A DNA stretch of 64,000 bases from Candidatus Cottocaccamicrobium excrementipullorum (GCA_018713255.1 DVFL01000014.1:25908-89907); one strand, 5' to 3'. Positions 24,490-34,214 are shown, numbered from the stretch's first letter. The notes: a model not told the origin generated them from the letters alone. Made by a program: numbers and translations.

Positions 24490-26160
24490 TTGAAAGGAAA
24501 AGACAACAAAAATGAGACCGTGAAAATTATTCCTCTCGGAGGAATGGAACAAATTGGAATGAACATTACTGCGTTTGAATGTCAGGACAGCATTATCATC
24601 GTGGACTGTGGACTGGCATTCCCCAGTGACGATATGCTGGGAATCGACCTGGTGATCCCGGACGTTACGTACTTGAAGCAGAATATCCATAAAGTAAAGG
24701 GCTTTGTGATCACCCATGGACATGAGGATCATATCGGCGCACTTCCCTATATCCTGAAGGAAGTGAACGTGCCGGTGTATGGAACTAAGCTGACCATCGC
24801 CCTGATTGAAAATAAGCTGAAGGAGCACAACCTGCTGAAATCCACCAAGCGCAAGGTGATCCGTCACGGACAGTCGGTGAATCTTGGGTGCTTCAGAGTA
24901 GAATTTATTAAAACGAACCACAGTATTACCGATGCTTCCGCCCTGGCGATTTTCTCTCCGGCGGGCACCATTATTCATACAGGAGACTTTAAAATTGATT
25001 ATACGCCGGTATTCGGCGATCCCATTGATCTTCAGCGGTTTGCGGAGCTGGGAAAGAAAGGCGTTCTGGCGCTTCTCTGCGACAGCACCAACGCTACCCG
25101 TCCTGGATTTACCCCCTCAGAGCGGACGGTGGGAAAAACCTTTGATACGATTTTTGCAGATCATCAGAATAAGCGGATTATTGTGGCAACCTTTGCTTCC
25201 AATGTGGACCGGGTGCAGCAGATTATTTATTCCGCCTACAAATACGGCCGCAAAGCCGTGGTGGAAGGCCGCAGCATGGTGAATGTAATCAGCACGGCCA
25301 GCGAGCTGGGCTATATTAAGATTCCTGAGGGAACGTTGATTGATATTGATCAGCTGAAGAATTATCCTCCGGAAAAGACGGTGTTAATTACCACAGGAAG
25401 CCAGGGCGAGTCCATGGCGGCTCTTTCCAGAATGGCTTCTTCCATTCACAAGAAAGTTTCCATTACGCCAAATGACGTGATTATTTTAAGTTCCAATCCC
25501 ATCCCCGGCAATGAAAAAGCCGTGGCAAAGGTCATTAATGAGCTGTCCATGAAGGGAGCAGAGGTAATCTCCCAGGATACTCATGTGTCCGGCCATGCCT
25601 GCCAGGAGGAGATTAAGCTGATTTATTCTCTGGTTAAGCCTAAATATTCCGTTCCGGTTCACGGTGAATTCAGCCATCGGGCGGCTCAGGCTTCCATGGC
25701 TCAGGCTGTGGGAATTCCCAAGGATCATATTATGATGATTAATTCAGGAGATGTGCTGGAACTGGGACAGGAAAAAGGCCAGGTGACGGGACATGTAACG
25801 GCAGGAGCGATTATGGTGGACGGCCTTGGCGTCGGCGATGTGGGAAATATTGTGCTGAGAGACCGGCAGAATCTGGCACAGAACGGCATCATTGTGGTGG
25901 TGCTGACCTTGGAGAAGTACAGCAACCAGCTGTTAGCAGGACCGGATATCGTTTCCCGGGGATTTGTCTATGTGCGGGAGTCTGAAGATCTTCTGGAAGA
26001 GGCAAGGCGAGTGGTGGACGATGCCGTTTCCGACTGTCTTGACCGCCATGTCAGCGACTGGGGCAAGATCAAAAACGAAATCAAAGACAGCCTCAGTGAT
26101 TTCCTGTGGAAGCGGATGAAGAGAAGTCCGATGATTCTTCCAATTATCATGGAAGTATAA
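24490..26160 (+). CDS. rnj: ribonuclease J
   Basis: About 556 residues. I choose TTG 24490, which has GGAGGT six bases upstream; a further TTG at 24463 lies before that site and has none. The metallo-beta-lactamase motif is THGHEDHIGALPY; IPLGGMEQIGMN precedes it, and HTGDFKIDYTPV and VHGEFSH follow. The beta-CASP region has TTGSQGESMAALSRM. RNase J is a 5'-to-3' exo- and endonuclease for mRNA decay and rRNA maturation. Only one copy is in view. Confidence 0.93.
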   Translation: MKGKDNKNETVKIIPLGGMEQIGMNITAFECQDSIIIVDCGLAFPSDDMLGIDLVIPDVTYLKQNIHKVKGFVITHGHEDHIGALPYILKEVNVPVYGTKLTIALIENKLKEHNLLKSTKRKVIRHGQSVNLGCFRVEFIKTNHSITDASALAIFSPAGTIIHTGDFKIDYTPVFGDPIDLQRFAELGKKGVLALLCDSTNATRPGFTPSERTVGKTFDTIFADHQNKRIIVATFASNVDRVQQIIYSAYKYGRKAVVEGRSMVNVISTASELGYIKIPEGTLIDIDQLKNYPPEKTVLITTGSQGESMAALSRMASSIHKKVSITPNDVIILSSNPIPGNEKAVAKVINELSMKGAEVISQDTHVSGHACQEEIKLIYSLVKPKYSVPVHGEFSHRAAQASMAQAVGIPKDHIMMINSGDVLELGQEKGQVTGHVTAGAIMVDGLGVGDVGNIVLRDRQNLAQNGIIVVVLTLEKYSNQLLAGPDIVSRGFVYVRESEDLLEEARRVVDDAVSDCLDRHVSDWGKIKNEIKDSLSDFLWKRMKRSPMILPIIMEV

Positions 26161-26195
26161 GGGATTAAACACGAACCTGAAGAAGGAGGGATACC

Positions 26196-26666
26196 GTGAG
26201 CAATACAACTAATGAAATTAACCGGGTAACGGGAGTGATCATCCGGGTATCCCTCCGCCTGATTATCTATGCCCTCATCGTTCTGCTTTTGTATGAAGGG
26301 GTGATGACGGGCTATACCTTCGGCTATTCCATTTTTGCAGGGAAGGCCGTGTCGCCGGAACCGGGAATTACCATGAGCGTGACGGTGGAAGAGGGAGACA
26401 GCTTAAGCCAGGTAGGGCAGATGCTGAAGGAAGATGGCCTGATTGAAAATGAATATGTATTCATCATTCAGGCTTATTTTTATGATTATGAGATTTATCC
26501 CGGAACCTACTCTCTGAGTACCGCCCAGACCTCCAAGGAAATGCTGGAGGAGATGAGCGTGCCTCCTGCTGCTGAGACAGAGACTTCCAGCGGAGAAACG
26601 GATTCTGAACGGGAGGCCGGCTCAGAAGAAGAGATTGGTCAGGAGACGGAAGGAGGGGCACAGTGA
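26196..26666 (+). CDS. MltG/YceG-like membrane protein without catalytic domain
   Basis: 156 residues from GTG 26196 (site GAAGGAGGG). There is one membrane helix (about 24-45), then SVTVEEGDSLSQVGQMLKED and NEYVFIIQAYFYDYEIYPGT, the LysM-like first part of MltG. MltG proteins are normally ~350 residues, with a catalytic glutamate in a later domain. Here the protein ends instead in a Ser/Glu-rich tail. It is probably extracellular and non-catalytic. It lies between rnj and trmR, the place where full mltG sits in other Firmicutes, and its end overlaps the next start (GTGA). Confidence 0.7.
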   Translation: MSNTTNEINRVTGVIIRVSLRLIIYALIVLLLYEGVMTGYTFGYSIFAGKAVSPEPGITMSVTVEEGDSLSQVGQMLKEDGLIENEYVFIIQAYFYDYEIYPGTYSLSTAQTSKEMLEEMSVPPAAETETSSGETDSEREAGSEEEIGQETEGGAQ

Positions 26667-27322
26667 CGGGAGAAGAAAAGCGCATTACAGATTATATCCT
26701 TTCTTTGGAGCCGGATCTGGATCCTGTTTTGGAACAGATTGAACGAGAAGCCAGAGAAAACTTTGTGCCCATTATTCGAAGGGAGACAGGGGCCCTGTTA
26801 AAAACCCTGGTAGCGGGAGTCAGACCACGCCGGATTTTGGAAATAGGGACGGCGGTAGGGTATTCGGCTCTTCTAATGGCGTCGGTGATGGATGCGGAAT
26901 GTGAGATCACCACCATCGAAAAATACGAAAAACGAATCCCTGAAGCCCGAAAGAATTTTGCCAGGGCAGGAAGGGAGCACCAGATTACGCTGATTCCTGG
27001 AGACGCAGGAGAGATCATGGCTGGCCTTGAGGAAGCATCTTACCAGTTTATTTTTATGGATGCAGCTAAGGGACAGTATATTCATTGGCTGCCTGAAGTT
27101 CTGAGGCTTCTTTCTCCCGGGGGAATGCTGGTTTCTGACAACGTGCTGCAGCATGGGGATATTATTCAGTCCAGATTTGCAGTGGAGAGGAGAAACCGGA
27201 CCATTCACAGCCGGATGAGAGAATATTTATATGTGCTGAAGCACACAGAAGGGCTGGAAACAGCGGTGGTTCCCATTGGGGACGGCGTGACCATCAGCGT
27301 AAAAAGGAAAGGAAAAATATGA
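26663..27322 (+). CDS. trmR: O-methyltransferase, probable tRNA 5-hydroxyuridine methyltransferase TrmR
   Basis: 219 residues from GTG 26663, overlapping the previous stop. SAM-binding ILEIGTAVGYSALLMAS (about 53-69), TTIEKYEKR, FIFMDAAKGQYIHW with the metal-type aspartate, and LVSDNVLQHG match the YrrM/TrmR group of catechol-O-methyltransferase-like enzymes. In Bacillus TrmR methylates ho5U34 to mo5U34 in tRNA. The U32 protein coded directly after it is the expected hydroxylating partner. Confidence 0.85.
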   Translation: MTGEEKRITDYILSLEPDLDPVLEQIEREARENFVPIIRRETGALLKTLVAGVRPRRILEIGTAVGYSALLMASVMDAECEITTIEKYEKRIPEARKNFARAGREHQITLIPGDAGEIMAGLEEASYQFIFMDAAKGQYIHWLPEVLRLLSPGGMLVSDNVLQHGDIIQSRFAVERRNRTIHSRMREYLYVLKHTEGLETAVVPIGDGVTISVKRKGKI

Positions 27323-28563
27323 GAAAAACGGAGCTGCTTATCCCGGCAGGAAGCTTGGACGTGCTCAAGACTGCCGTGGTGTACGGAGCCGATGCAGTAT
27401 ATATCGGCGGCGAAGCCTTTGGACTGAGAGCCAAGGCAAAAAATTTTTCAAATGAAGACATCCGGGAAGGAATACAGTTTGCCCACAGCCGCGGGGTAAA
27501 GGTTTATATTACCGCTAATATTTTGGCCCATAACCGGGATCTTAAAGGGGTGGAGGAATATTTTCACCAGCTGAAGGAGATGGAGCCGGACGCTTTGATT
27601 ATTTCTGACCCAGGGGTATTCTCCATTGCCCGCCGGGTTCTGCCTCAGGTGGACATTCATATCAGCACCCAGGCAAACAATACTAATTACGAAACCTATC
27701 GGTTTTGGTGGAATCTGGGCGCGAAGAGGGTGGTGTCGGCCAGGGAGCTTTCTCTGGAAGAGATCCGGCAGATCCGGCAGCAGATTCCTGAGGAAATGGA
27801 GATTGAAAGCTTTATTCATGGAGCAATGTGTATTTCTTACTCGGGCAGGTGTCTTCTCAGCAATTTTCTGGCGGGCAGAGACGCCAACCAGGGAGCCTGT
27901 TCTCACCCTTGCCGCTGGAAATACTCTGTGGTGGAGGAGACCAGACCAGGAGAATACATGCCGGTCTATGAAAACGAGCGGGGAACATTTATTTTTAATT
28001 CCAAAGATCTGTGCATGATTGAACATGTGCCGGAGATGATTGAAGCAGGCATTGACAGCTTTAAGATTGAAGGCCGGATGAAAACGGCTCTTTATGTGGC
28101 GGCAGTGGCCAGAACTTACCGGAAAGCTATAGATGATTATCTGGAGAGTCCGGAAATCTACCGGAAGAATATGGAATGGTACAAGGCGGAAATCGGAAAG
28201 TGCACCACCAGGGAGTTTACCACAGGGTTCTATTTTGGAAAGCCCACAGAAGAGATGCAGATTTATCAGAACAGCACATACATTAAAAACTACACTTACC
28301 TGGGGACGGCGGGGCAGTCCGATGAAAAGGGGCGTTTTTTGCTGGAACAGAAAAATAAATTTTCCGTTGGCGAGACCATAGAAGTCATGAAGCCGGATGG
28401 CCGGAATCTGGAAGTCCAGGTGAAAGGCATCTGGAATTTGGAGGGAGAACCGCAGATGAGTGCGCCTCATGCCAGACAGATGGTCTGGATCGATCTTGGC
28501 ATCCAAGTTGAACAATATGATATTTTGCGCCGCAGGGAGCCGGAACCGGTGATCACGGCGTAG
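27319..28563 (+). CDS. trhP: peptidase U32-family protein, probable tRNA uridine 5-hydroxylase TrhP
   Basis: 414 residues. The U32 signature is ESFIHGAMCISYSGRCLLSN (about 161-180) with further cysteines in QGACSHPCRWKY, likely cluster ligands. LLIPAGSLDVLKTAVVYGAD starts the barrel. U32 proteins of this length beside trmR are the prephenate-dependent TrhP enzymes that make ho5U34. It overlaps trmR by 4 bases. The older collagenase label is not supported. Confidence 0.87.
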   Translation: MRKTELLIPAGSLDVLKTAVVYGADAVYIGGEAFGLRAKAKNFSNEDIREGIQFAHSRGVKVYITANILAHNRDLKGVEEYFHQLKEMEPDALIISDPGVFSIARRVLPQVDIHISTQANNTNYETYRFWWNLGAKRVVSARELSLEEIRQIRQQIPEEMEIESFIHGAMCISYSGRCLLSNFLAGRDANQGACSHPCRWKYSVVEETRPGEYMPVYENERGTFIFNSKDLCMIEHVPEMIEAGIDSFKIEGRMKTALYVAAVARTYRKAIDDYLESPEIYRKNMEWYKAEIGKCTTREFTTGFYFGKPTEEMQIYQNSTYIKNYTYLGTAGQSDEKGRFLLEQKNKFSVGETIEVMKPDGRNLEVQVKGIWNLEGEPQMSAPHARQMVWIDLGIQVEQYDILRRREPEPVITA

Positions 28564-28571
28564 GGGGGAGA

Positions 28572-28623
28572 GGCTGCTGCAGAAAGTGGCTTTTTGCATG
28601 ATGCAAAAAAGTCTGCAGCAGCC
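28572..28623 (+). terminator. long hairpin after trhP
   Basis: GGCTGCTGCAGA (28572-28583) and TCTGCAGCAGCC (28612-28623) are exact complements; inside, CTTTTTGCAT pairs with ATGCAAAAAAG. Only CTTTGG follows, so it may stall or process transcripts rather than fully stop them. Confidence 0.55.
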
Positions 28624-28681
28624 CTTTGGCGTATGGATAAGCCAGGCAGATCAGGATGCGGAAAAAAGGGGAGGTGAAGGA

Positions 28682-29638
28682 ATGTTGTCGGTAACATTTG
28701 GAATTCTGGCAGGATGCTGCCTGCTGTATTTTGGGGTGATCGCCCTGTATTCAGGCCTGGAGACATCAGCCATCTGGATATGGCTGGTTCTGGCTCTTGT
28801 CTTTTTTCTTTTGTCCAGGGGATTCTGCTTTTACCAAAAAAATCGGGAGAAGGTGCCCTTGTGGCTCCCTGTCTCGGTGATCACTCTCTTAATTACCGGC
28901 GTGGTGATTTTCCTCATTCTTCAAGGACTGATTTTCGGAGGAATGATGAGGCCGGCGCCGGCTTATCTGGATTACCTCATTGTTTTAGGCGCAAGAGTGC
29001 GGGAGGACGATATCAGCCTGGCATTAAAATCCAGACTGGACAAGGCCATTCGCTTTCTGGAAGAGCATCCGGAGACTACGCTGGTATTGTCGGGAGGCCA
29101 GGGAGAAGGCGAACCATGCACCGAAGCCATGGCCATGGCGGAGTATCTGCGGTATAACGGCGTGGAGCCGGAGCGGATGCTTCTGGAAACTTATTCTACC
29201 AATACGACGGAGAATATGATCTGCAGCAAGGCGCTGATTGACGATCAGAGAAGGAAAGCCAGAGAGGAAGAAGAAAGGCGGCAGATCCACCGGAATAAAC
29301 AGAGAATGGAGATGGACCGCTTTTTGATGGAGCTTGAACCGCTGCGGGTCAGATCTTGGCCCGGCGCAGGCCCGGGACTTGGAACATCCAGACTGCCGGA
29401 GGAACAAAATCAGGGCCTTCCCTCTGGGGAATCGGAGGAGATTCTTCCGGACAAGCCGCTGCAGATTGGTGTTCTGACCAGCAATTTCCATTTATATCGG
29501 GCGCTGCAGATTGGCAAGAAGAACGGTTTTGATCAGCTGTACGGTGTGGCGGCCAGCTCGGACCCAGTGTTGTTTGTCCACTACTGTGTTCGGGAGAGTC
29601 TTGCCATATTAAAAGATAAATTTATGGGAAATATGTAA
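28682..29638 (+). CDS. YdcF/SanA family membrane protein (DUF218)
   Basis: 318 residues from ATG 28682 (site GGGGAGGTGAAGG). Three or four N-terminal helices (about 1-90) anchor a DUF218 domain: YLIVLGARVREDD, LVLSGGQGEGEPCTEAMAMA, ERMLLETYSTNTTENM and, later, TSNFHLYRALQIGKKNG. A charged insert of about 75 residues (about 198-275, rich in Arg, Glu, Pro, Gly) splits the domain before TSNFH and is unusual. DUF218 proteins are linked to envelope and peptidoglycan precursor metabolism; the reaction is not established. Confidence 0.82.
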   Translation: MLSVTFGILAGCCLLYFGVIALYSGLETSAIWIWLVLALVFFLLSRGFCFYQKNREKVPLWLPVSVITLLITGVVIFLILQGLIFGGMMRPAPAYLDYLIVLGARVREDDISLALKSRLDKAIRFLEEHPETTLVLSGGQGEGEPCTEAMAMAEYLRYNGVEPERMLLETYSTNTTENMICSKALIDDQRRKAREEEERRQIHRNKQRMEMDRFLMELEPLRVRSWPGAGPGLGTSRLPEEQNQGLPSGESEEILPDKPLQIGVLTSNFHLYRALQIGKKNGFDQLYGVAASSDPVLFVHYCVRESLAILKDKFMGNM

Positions 29639-29657
29639 AAAGAAAGGCAGAGAGAAG

Positions 29658-32591
29658 ATGAAAAAATCCGCTTTGGAAAACTTGACAGCTTATGAGCTGA
29701 AGGAGGAAAGGGAGTTAAAGGAGATGAACTCCTTAGGCGTAGTTCTGCGGCATAAGAAGACGGGGGCAAGAATCTTTCTCATGGAAAATGAGGATGAGAA
29801 CAAGGTGTTCTGCATTGGTTTCCGCACCCCTCCGGATAACAGCACAGGACTTCAGCATATTCTTGAGCACAGCGTGCTCTGCGGCTCTGAAAAATTTCCG
29901 GTTAAGGATCCGTTTGTGGAGCTGGTGAAAGGGTCGTTAAATACCTTTTTAAATGCTATGACTTACCCGGACAAGACGGTGTATCCAGTGGCAAGCTGCA
30001 ACGACAAAGATTTTCAGAATCTGATGGATGTGTATATGGACGCTGTCCTTCACCCGAATATTTACCATGAGCCCAGGATTTTTAAGCAGGAAGGCTGGCA
30101 TTATGAATTGGAGAATGAGGATGATCCCCTTACTATCAACGGCGTGGTTTATAATGAGATGAAAGGCGCCTTCTCCTCGCCGGACAGTGTTTTGGACCGG
30201 GCGGTCACCCATGCGCTGTTTCCAGACACTTGCTATGGTTTTGAGTCCGGCGGAGATCCGTCAGAGATTCCCAGCCTGACTTATGAGCAGTTTCTGGATT
30301 ATCACAGCCGGTTTTATCATCCCAGCAACAGCTTTATTTTCCTTTATGGAGACATGAACATGGAGGAGAAGCTTAACTGGCTGGATCAGGCTTATTTAAG
30401 TCATTATGAATACCGGCAGGTGGATTCTTCGATTTCCCTTCAGAAGCCCTTTGCCAAACCGGTGGATCAGGAAATCCCTTATTCTATTACAGAGGATGAG
30501 GATGAGAAAAAGAGCGCTTATCTTTCTGTGAATACGGTGGCGGGAACAGATCTGGATCCTGAACTTTATGTGGCGTTTCAGATTTTGGAATACGCTCTTT
30601 TGGATGCGCCGGGAGCGCCGCTTAAAAAGGCTCTGATTGATGCAGGCATCGGCAGTGATGTAACGGGAGGATACGAGAGCGGAATTCTCCAGCCCTATTT
30701 CTCCGTTGTGGCCAAAAACGGGGCGATGGAGCAAAAAGGCGAGTTCTTGGCAGTGGTAAAAGGCACCCTTCGGAAGCTGGCAGACCAGGGAATTGATCAG
30801 AAGAGTCTTCTGGCGGGATTAAATTATTATGAGTTCCGTTACCGGGAAGCGGATTACGGCGCTGCGCCCAAGGGCCTGATCTACGGCTTGTGGTCCATGG
30901 ACAGCTGGCTGTATGACGGAGATCCCATGATGCATCTGGAGTACCAGAAAACCTTTGACCGGTTGAAGGAAGCGGTGAAGGAAGGATATTTTGAACAGCT
31001 GATTAAGACTTATCTTCTGGACAATCCTTTCGAGGCGGTAGTGTCCCTGGTTCCGGTGAAGAATCTGACGGCTCAGGAAGATAAGGCTTTAGCCAAACGG
31101 CTGGAGGAGTACAAGAATTCCTTGAGTCAGGAAGAACGCAGGAAACTGGTGGAGCAGACAAGGGATCTTAAGCTGTATCAGGAAACGCCTTCTTCGCAGG
31201 AGGATTTAAAAAAGATTCCTATGCTGAAGCGCCAGGATATTGGAAGAGACTGCGAGAAGATTCCCTGCCGCAAGAAGGAGATCCAAGGGATTACGGTGCT
31301 GGAAAGTCCCATGTTTACTGCCGGAATCGGTTATCTTACTCTGCTGTTTAATACGAATGGAGTTTTGCAGGAGGATCTTCCATATGTGGGGCTGCTGAAA
31401 TCTGTGCTGGGATATGTGGATACAGAACATTACACCTACGGGGATTTGACCAGCGAGATTTATTTAAACAGCGGCGGCATTGATTTTTCCGTGACTTCTT
31501 ATCCTAATTTACAGGATCCGGAGAAGTTTACAGGAGTTTTCGTGGCGCGGATTAAAGTGCTTTATGATAAGATGGATTTTGCCTTCTCCATCTTGGCGGA
31601 GATTTTCACCAGGTCAAAGCTGGAGGATGAGAAGCGGCTGGGCGAAATTTTGGCGGAGTGCAAGTCCAGGGCCAGAATGCGTCTGGAAAATTCTTCGCAT
31701 TCTGCGGCGGTGGCCAGGGCAACGTCATACTTCTCCCCCACTTCCAGCTACAACGATTGTACGGGAGGCATTGGCTATTACTTCTTCCTGGAAAAGGTGT
31801 GCAGGGAGTTTGAAGAGCCGGAGAGCAGGAAGGCGCTGGTGGAAAAGCTTCGCCAGGTATGCAGCCGGGTATTTACCCAGGACCGGATGCTGGTGAGCCT
31901 TACAGCGGAAGAGGAGGCCTTTTTACGGCTTCCTGAGTCGTTGAAAATCCTTACCGGCTGTCTCGAGAAAGGCGATGGTCAGGTTTATCCTTATGTGTTC
32001 ACTCCCGGCAACCGGAATGAGGGCTTTAAGACTGCTTCCCAGGTAAATTATGTGGCCAGATGTGGTTCCTTCGCCGGAACCGGCCTGGAATATACGGGAG
32101 CTCTGCGGATTCTGAAGGTGATTTTAAATTATGATTATCTCTGGATCAACCTTCGGGTACAGGGAGGGGCCTACGGCTGCATGAGCGGATTCGGCCGCTC
32201 TGGAGAAGGATATCTGGTATCCTATCGGGATCCTAATTTAAAAGAAACGAATGAAGTTTATGAGAAAATCCCGCAGTATCTTAGACAGTTTACCGTAGAG
32301 GAGCGGGATATGACGAAATACGTTATCGGCGCCATCAGTGAGCTGGATACGCCTCTCACTCCTTCCATTAAGGGAGCCAGAGCGATTTCTGCTTATCTTT
32401 CCGGCGTTACCTACGAGATGCTTCTTAAGGAACGTGAGGAAATCCTGGATGCGGGACAGGAGGATATTCGGAAGCTGGCGGAGATTGTGGAGGCAGTGTT
32501 AAATACGGGAAGCCTTTGCGTTATTGGAAATGAGGAAAAGGTGAAGGCGGAAAGCGCCATGTTCGGCCAGGTGGAAAATCTGTTCCACTGA
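29658..32591 (+). CDS. M16C insulinase-type metalloprotease (PreP-like)
   Basis: 977 residues. The inverted zinc motif HXXEH is HILEHS (about residue 66), followed by LCGSEKFPVKDPFVELVKGS and LNTFLNAMTYPDKTVYPVAS, the pattern of the PreP/Cym1 presequence-protease group. The distal zinc glutamate probably lies in YNEMKGAFSSPDS (about 165). A C-terminal half of the same fold closes the chamber. No signal peptide, so cytosolic oligopeptide degradation is likely. Located upstream of era. Confidence 0.9.
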   Translation: MKKSALENLTAYELKEERELKEMNSLGVVLRHKKTGARIFLMENEDENKVFCIGFRTPPDNSTGLQHILEHSVLCGSEKFPVKDPFVELVKGSLNTFLNAMTYPDKTVYPVASCNDKDFQNLMDVYMDAVLHPNIYHEPRIFKQEGWHYELENEDDPLTINGVVYNEMKGAFSSPDSVLDRAVTHALFPDTCYGFESGGDPSEIPSLTYEQFLDYHSRFYHPSNSFIFLYGDMNMEEKLNWLDQAYLSHYEYRQVDSSISLQKPFAKPVDQEIPYSITEDEDEKKSAYLSVNTVAGTDLDPELYVAFQILEYALLDAPGAPLKKALIDAGIGSDVTGGYESGILQPYFSVVAKNGAMEQKGEFLAVVKGTLRKLADQGIDQKSLLAGLNYYEFRYREADYGAAPKGLIYGLWSMDSWLYDGDPMMHLEYQKTFDRLKEAVKEGYFEQLIKTYLLDNPFEAVVSLVPVKNLTAQEDKALAKRLEEYKNSLSQEERRKLVEQTRDLKLYQETPSSQEDLKKIPMLKRQDIGRDCEKIPCRKKEIQGITVLESPMFTAGIGYLTLLFNTNGVLQEDLPYVGLLKSVLGYVDTEHYTYGDLTSEIYLNSGGIDFSVTSYPNLQDPEKFTGVFVARIKVLYDKMDFAFSILAEIFTRSKLEDEKRLGEILAECKSRARMRLENSSHSAAVARATSYFSPTSSYNDCTGGIGYYFFLEKVCREFEEPESRKALVEKLRQVCSRVFTQDRMLVSLTAEEEAFLRLPESLKILTGCLEKGDGQVYPYVFTPGNRNEGFKTASQVNYVARCGSFAGTGLEYTGALRILKVILNYDYLWINLRVQGGAYGCMSGFGRSGEGYLVSYRDPNLKETNEVYEKIPQYLRQFTVEERDMTKYVIGAISELDTPLTPSIKGARAISAYLSGVTYEMLLKEREEILDAGQEDIRKLAEIVEAVLNTGSLCVIGNEEKVKAESAMFGQVENLFH

Positions 32592-32618
32592 TCAAAGAGG
32601 GAAGAAAGGAAAGAATCC

Positions 32619-33527
32619 ATGGAGAATACACAGAAGAAATCTGGTTTTGTTACCCTGATCGGCCGGCCTAATGTGGGAAAGTCCACGTTGATGAACCGGC
32701 TGATCGGCCAGAAAATCGCCATTACTTCCAGCAAGCCCCAGACCACCAGAAACCGGATTCAGACGGTATATACGGATGAACGGGGACAGATCATTTTCCT
32801 GGACACTCCAGGAATTCACAAAGCGAAAAATAAGCTTGGGGAATATATGGTCAATGTGGCGGAGCACACGCTGAAAGAGGTAGATGTGGTGTTATGGCTG
32901 GTGGAACCCACCACCTTTATTGGAGCAGGAGAACGGCATATTGCAGAGCAGCTGAACAAAACGGACAGGCCGGTAATCCTGGTCATTAATAAGATTGACA
33001 CCATTAAAAATCAGGACGAGGTTATTACTTTTATTGCCGCTTACAAGGATATTTGCAATTTCGCGGAGATCGTGCCCTTGTCTGCCTTGAAAGGAAAGAA
33101 TACAGAGCTGCTGACAGAGCTGATTTTTAAATATCTGCCCTATGGACCGGAGTATTACGATGAGGATACGGTAACCGATCAGCCCATGCGCCAGATCGCT
33201 GCAGAGTTAATCCGGGAAAAGGCGCTTCGTCTTCTGGACGATGAGGTGCCCCACGGCATCGCTGTTACCATTGAGAAGATGAAGGAGCGGAAGGATGGGA
33301 TTATGGACATTGAGGCTACCATTATCTGCGAGCGTGAGTCCCATAAAGGCATTATTATCGGAAAGGGCGGCAGCATGTTGAAGAAAATCGGAAGTGCCGC
33401 CAGAACGGAGATTCAGAATATGATGGATCTCCAGGTAAATTTAAAGCTTTGGGTGAAGGTCCGGAAGGAATGGCGTGACAGCGAGCTTTATATGAAGAAT
33501 TACGGCTATAATCCAAAGGACACATAA
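32619..33527 (+). CDS. era: GTPase Era
   Basis: 302 residues. GTPase motifs: GRPNVGKSTLMN (G1), DTPGIHKAKNKLG (G3) and INKIDT (G4). The C-terminal KH domain has IIGKGGSMLKKIG. Era binds 16S rRNA and helps 30S assembly. A GGGAAGAAAGG site supports the start, and recO follows 33 bases later, as usual. Confidence 0.96.
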   Translation: MENTQKKSGFVTLIGRPNVGKSTLMNRLIGQKIAITSSKPQTTRNRIQTVYTDERGQIIFLDTPGIHKAKNKLGEYMVNVAEHTLKEVDVVLWLVEPTTFIGAGERHIAEQLNKTDRPVILVINKIDTIKNQDEVITFIAAYKDICNFAEIVPLSALKGKNTELLTELIFKYLPYGPEYYDEDTVTDQPMRQIAAELIREKALRLLDDEVPHGIAVTIEKMKERKDGIMDIEATIICERESHKGIIIGKGGSMLKKIGSAARTEIQNMMDLQVNLKLWVKVRKEWRDSELYMKNYGYNPKDT

Positions 33528-33560
33528 AAAGGCGGTGAGCCGAAGGAAGGGGGAAGTTCC

Positions 33561-34214
33561 ATGGGGGAATCGGTGAGCCTTACCGGCATGGTTATCCGGG
33601 CCACCGCCTCAGGAGAGGCGGACCGGCGCCTGGTGATTCTTACCCGGGAGAGAGGGAAAATCACCGCTTTCGCAAGAGGAGCCAAGCGGCCGGGAAGCAG
33701 TCTGATGGGAGCCAGCCGTCCTTTTGTCTTCGGCACCTTCCGGCTTTATGAAGGCCGGGAAGCCTACAGTCTTCAGGGGGCAGAAATTTCCAATTACTTC
33801 CAGGAGATTTCTGCCGACATGGAGGCAGCCTGTTACGGCTCTTATTTTCTTGAAATGGCAGATTATTACGGCCGGGAGAATCTGGAGGCCACGGCTTTCC
33901 TGACGCTGCTTTATCAGTCCCTCAGAGCGCTGCTAAAGCCGGCCATTCCCAATTGTTTGGTGCGGCGGATTTTTGAGCTTAAGGCGATGGTGCTGAATGG
34001 GGAGTATACGGAGCACCCCGACAGGAAGGTCAGTGATTCCGCCAATTACGCCTGGGAGTTTGTGGTGGCTACGCCGCCCCAGTCGTTGTACCAGTTTACC
34101 TTGACGGAAGAAGTGCTGGCAGAGTTTTCTGCCTGCGTGGAGGATAATCTGCGCCGGTATATAGACCGGCATTTTCATTCCCTGGATATTTTAAAAGCCA
34201 TGGAAGGCGGATGA
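33561..34214 (+). CDS. recO: DNA repair protein RecO, short form
   Basis: 217 residues. LTGMVIRATASGEADRRLVI and ERGKITAFARGAKRPGS form the OB-fold start, and GTFRLYEGREAYSLQGAEI continues it; the helical part carries ADYYGRE. RecO loads RecA with RecR onto gapped DNA. It is shorter than the usual ~250 residues and I see no CXXC zinc-binding pairs in the C-terminal part. Confidence 0.88.
   Translation: MGESVSLTGMVIRATASGEADRRLVILTRERGKITAFARGAKRPGSSLMGASRPFVFGTFRLYEGREAYSLQGAEISNYFQEISADMEAACYGSYFLEMADYYGRENLEATAFLTLLYQSLRALLKPAIPNCLVRRIFELKAMVLNGEYTEHPDRKVSDSANYAWEFVVATPPQSLYQFTLTEEVLAEFSACVEDNLRRYIDRHFHSLDILKAMEGG

Noticed and set aside
27448..28599. Long open frame of 383 codons on the minus strand
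   Set aside because: It is fully antisense to the U32 gene, His/Arg-rich in the way of shadow frames, and has no ribosome binding site.
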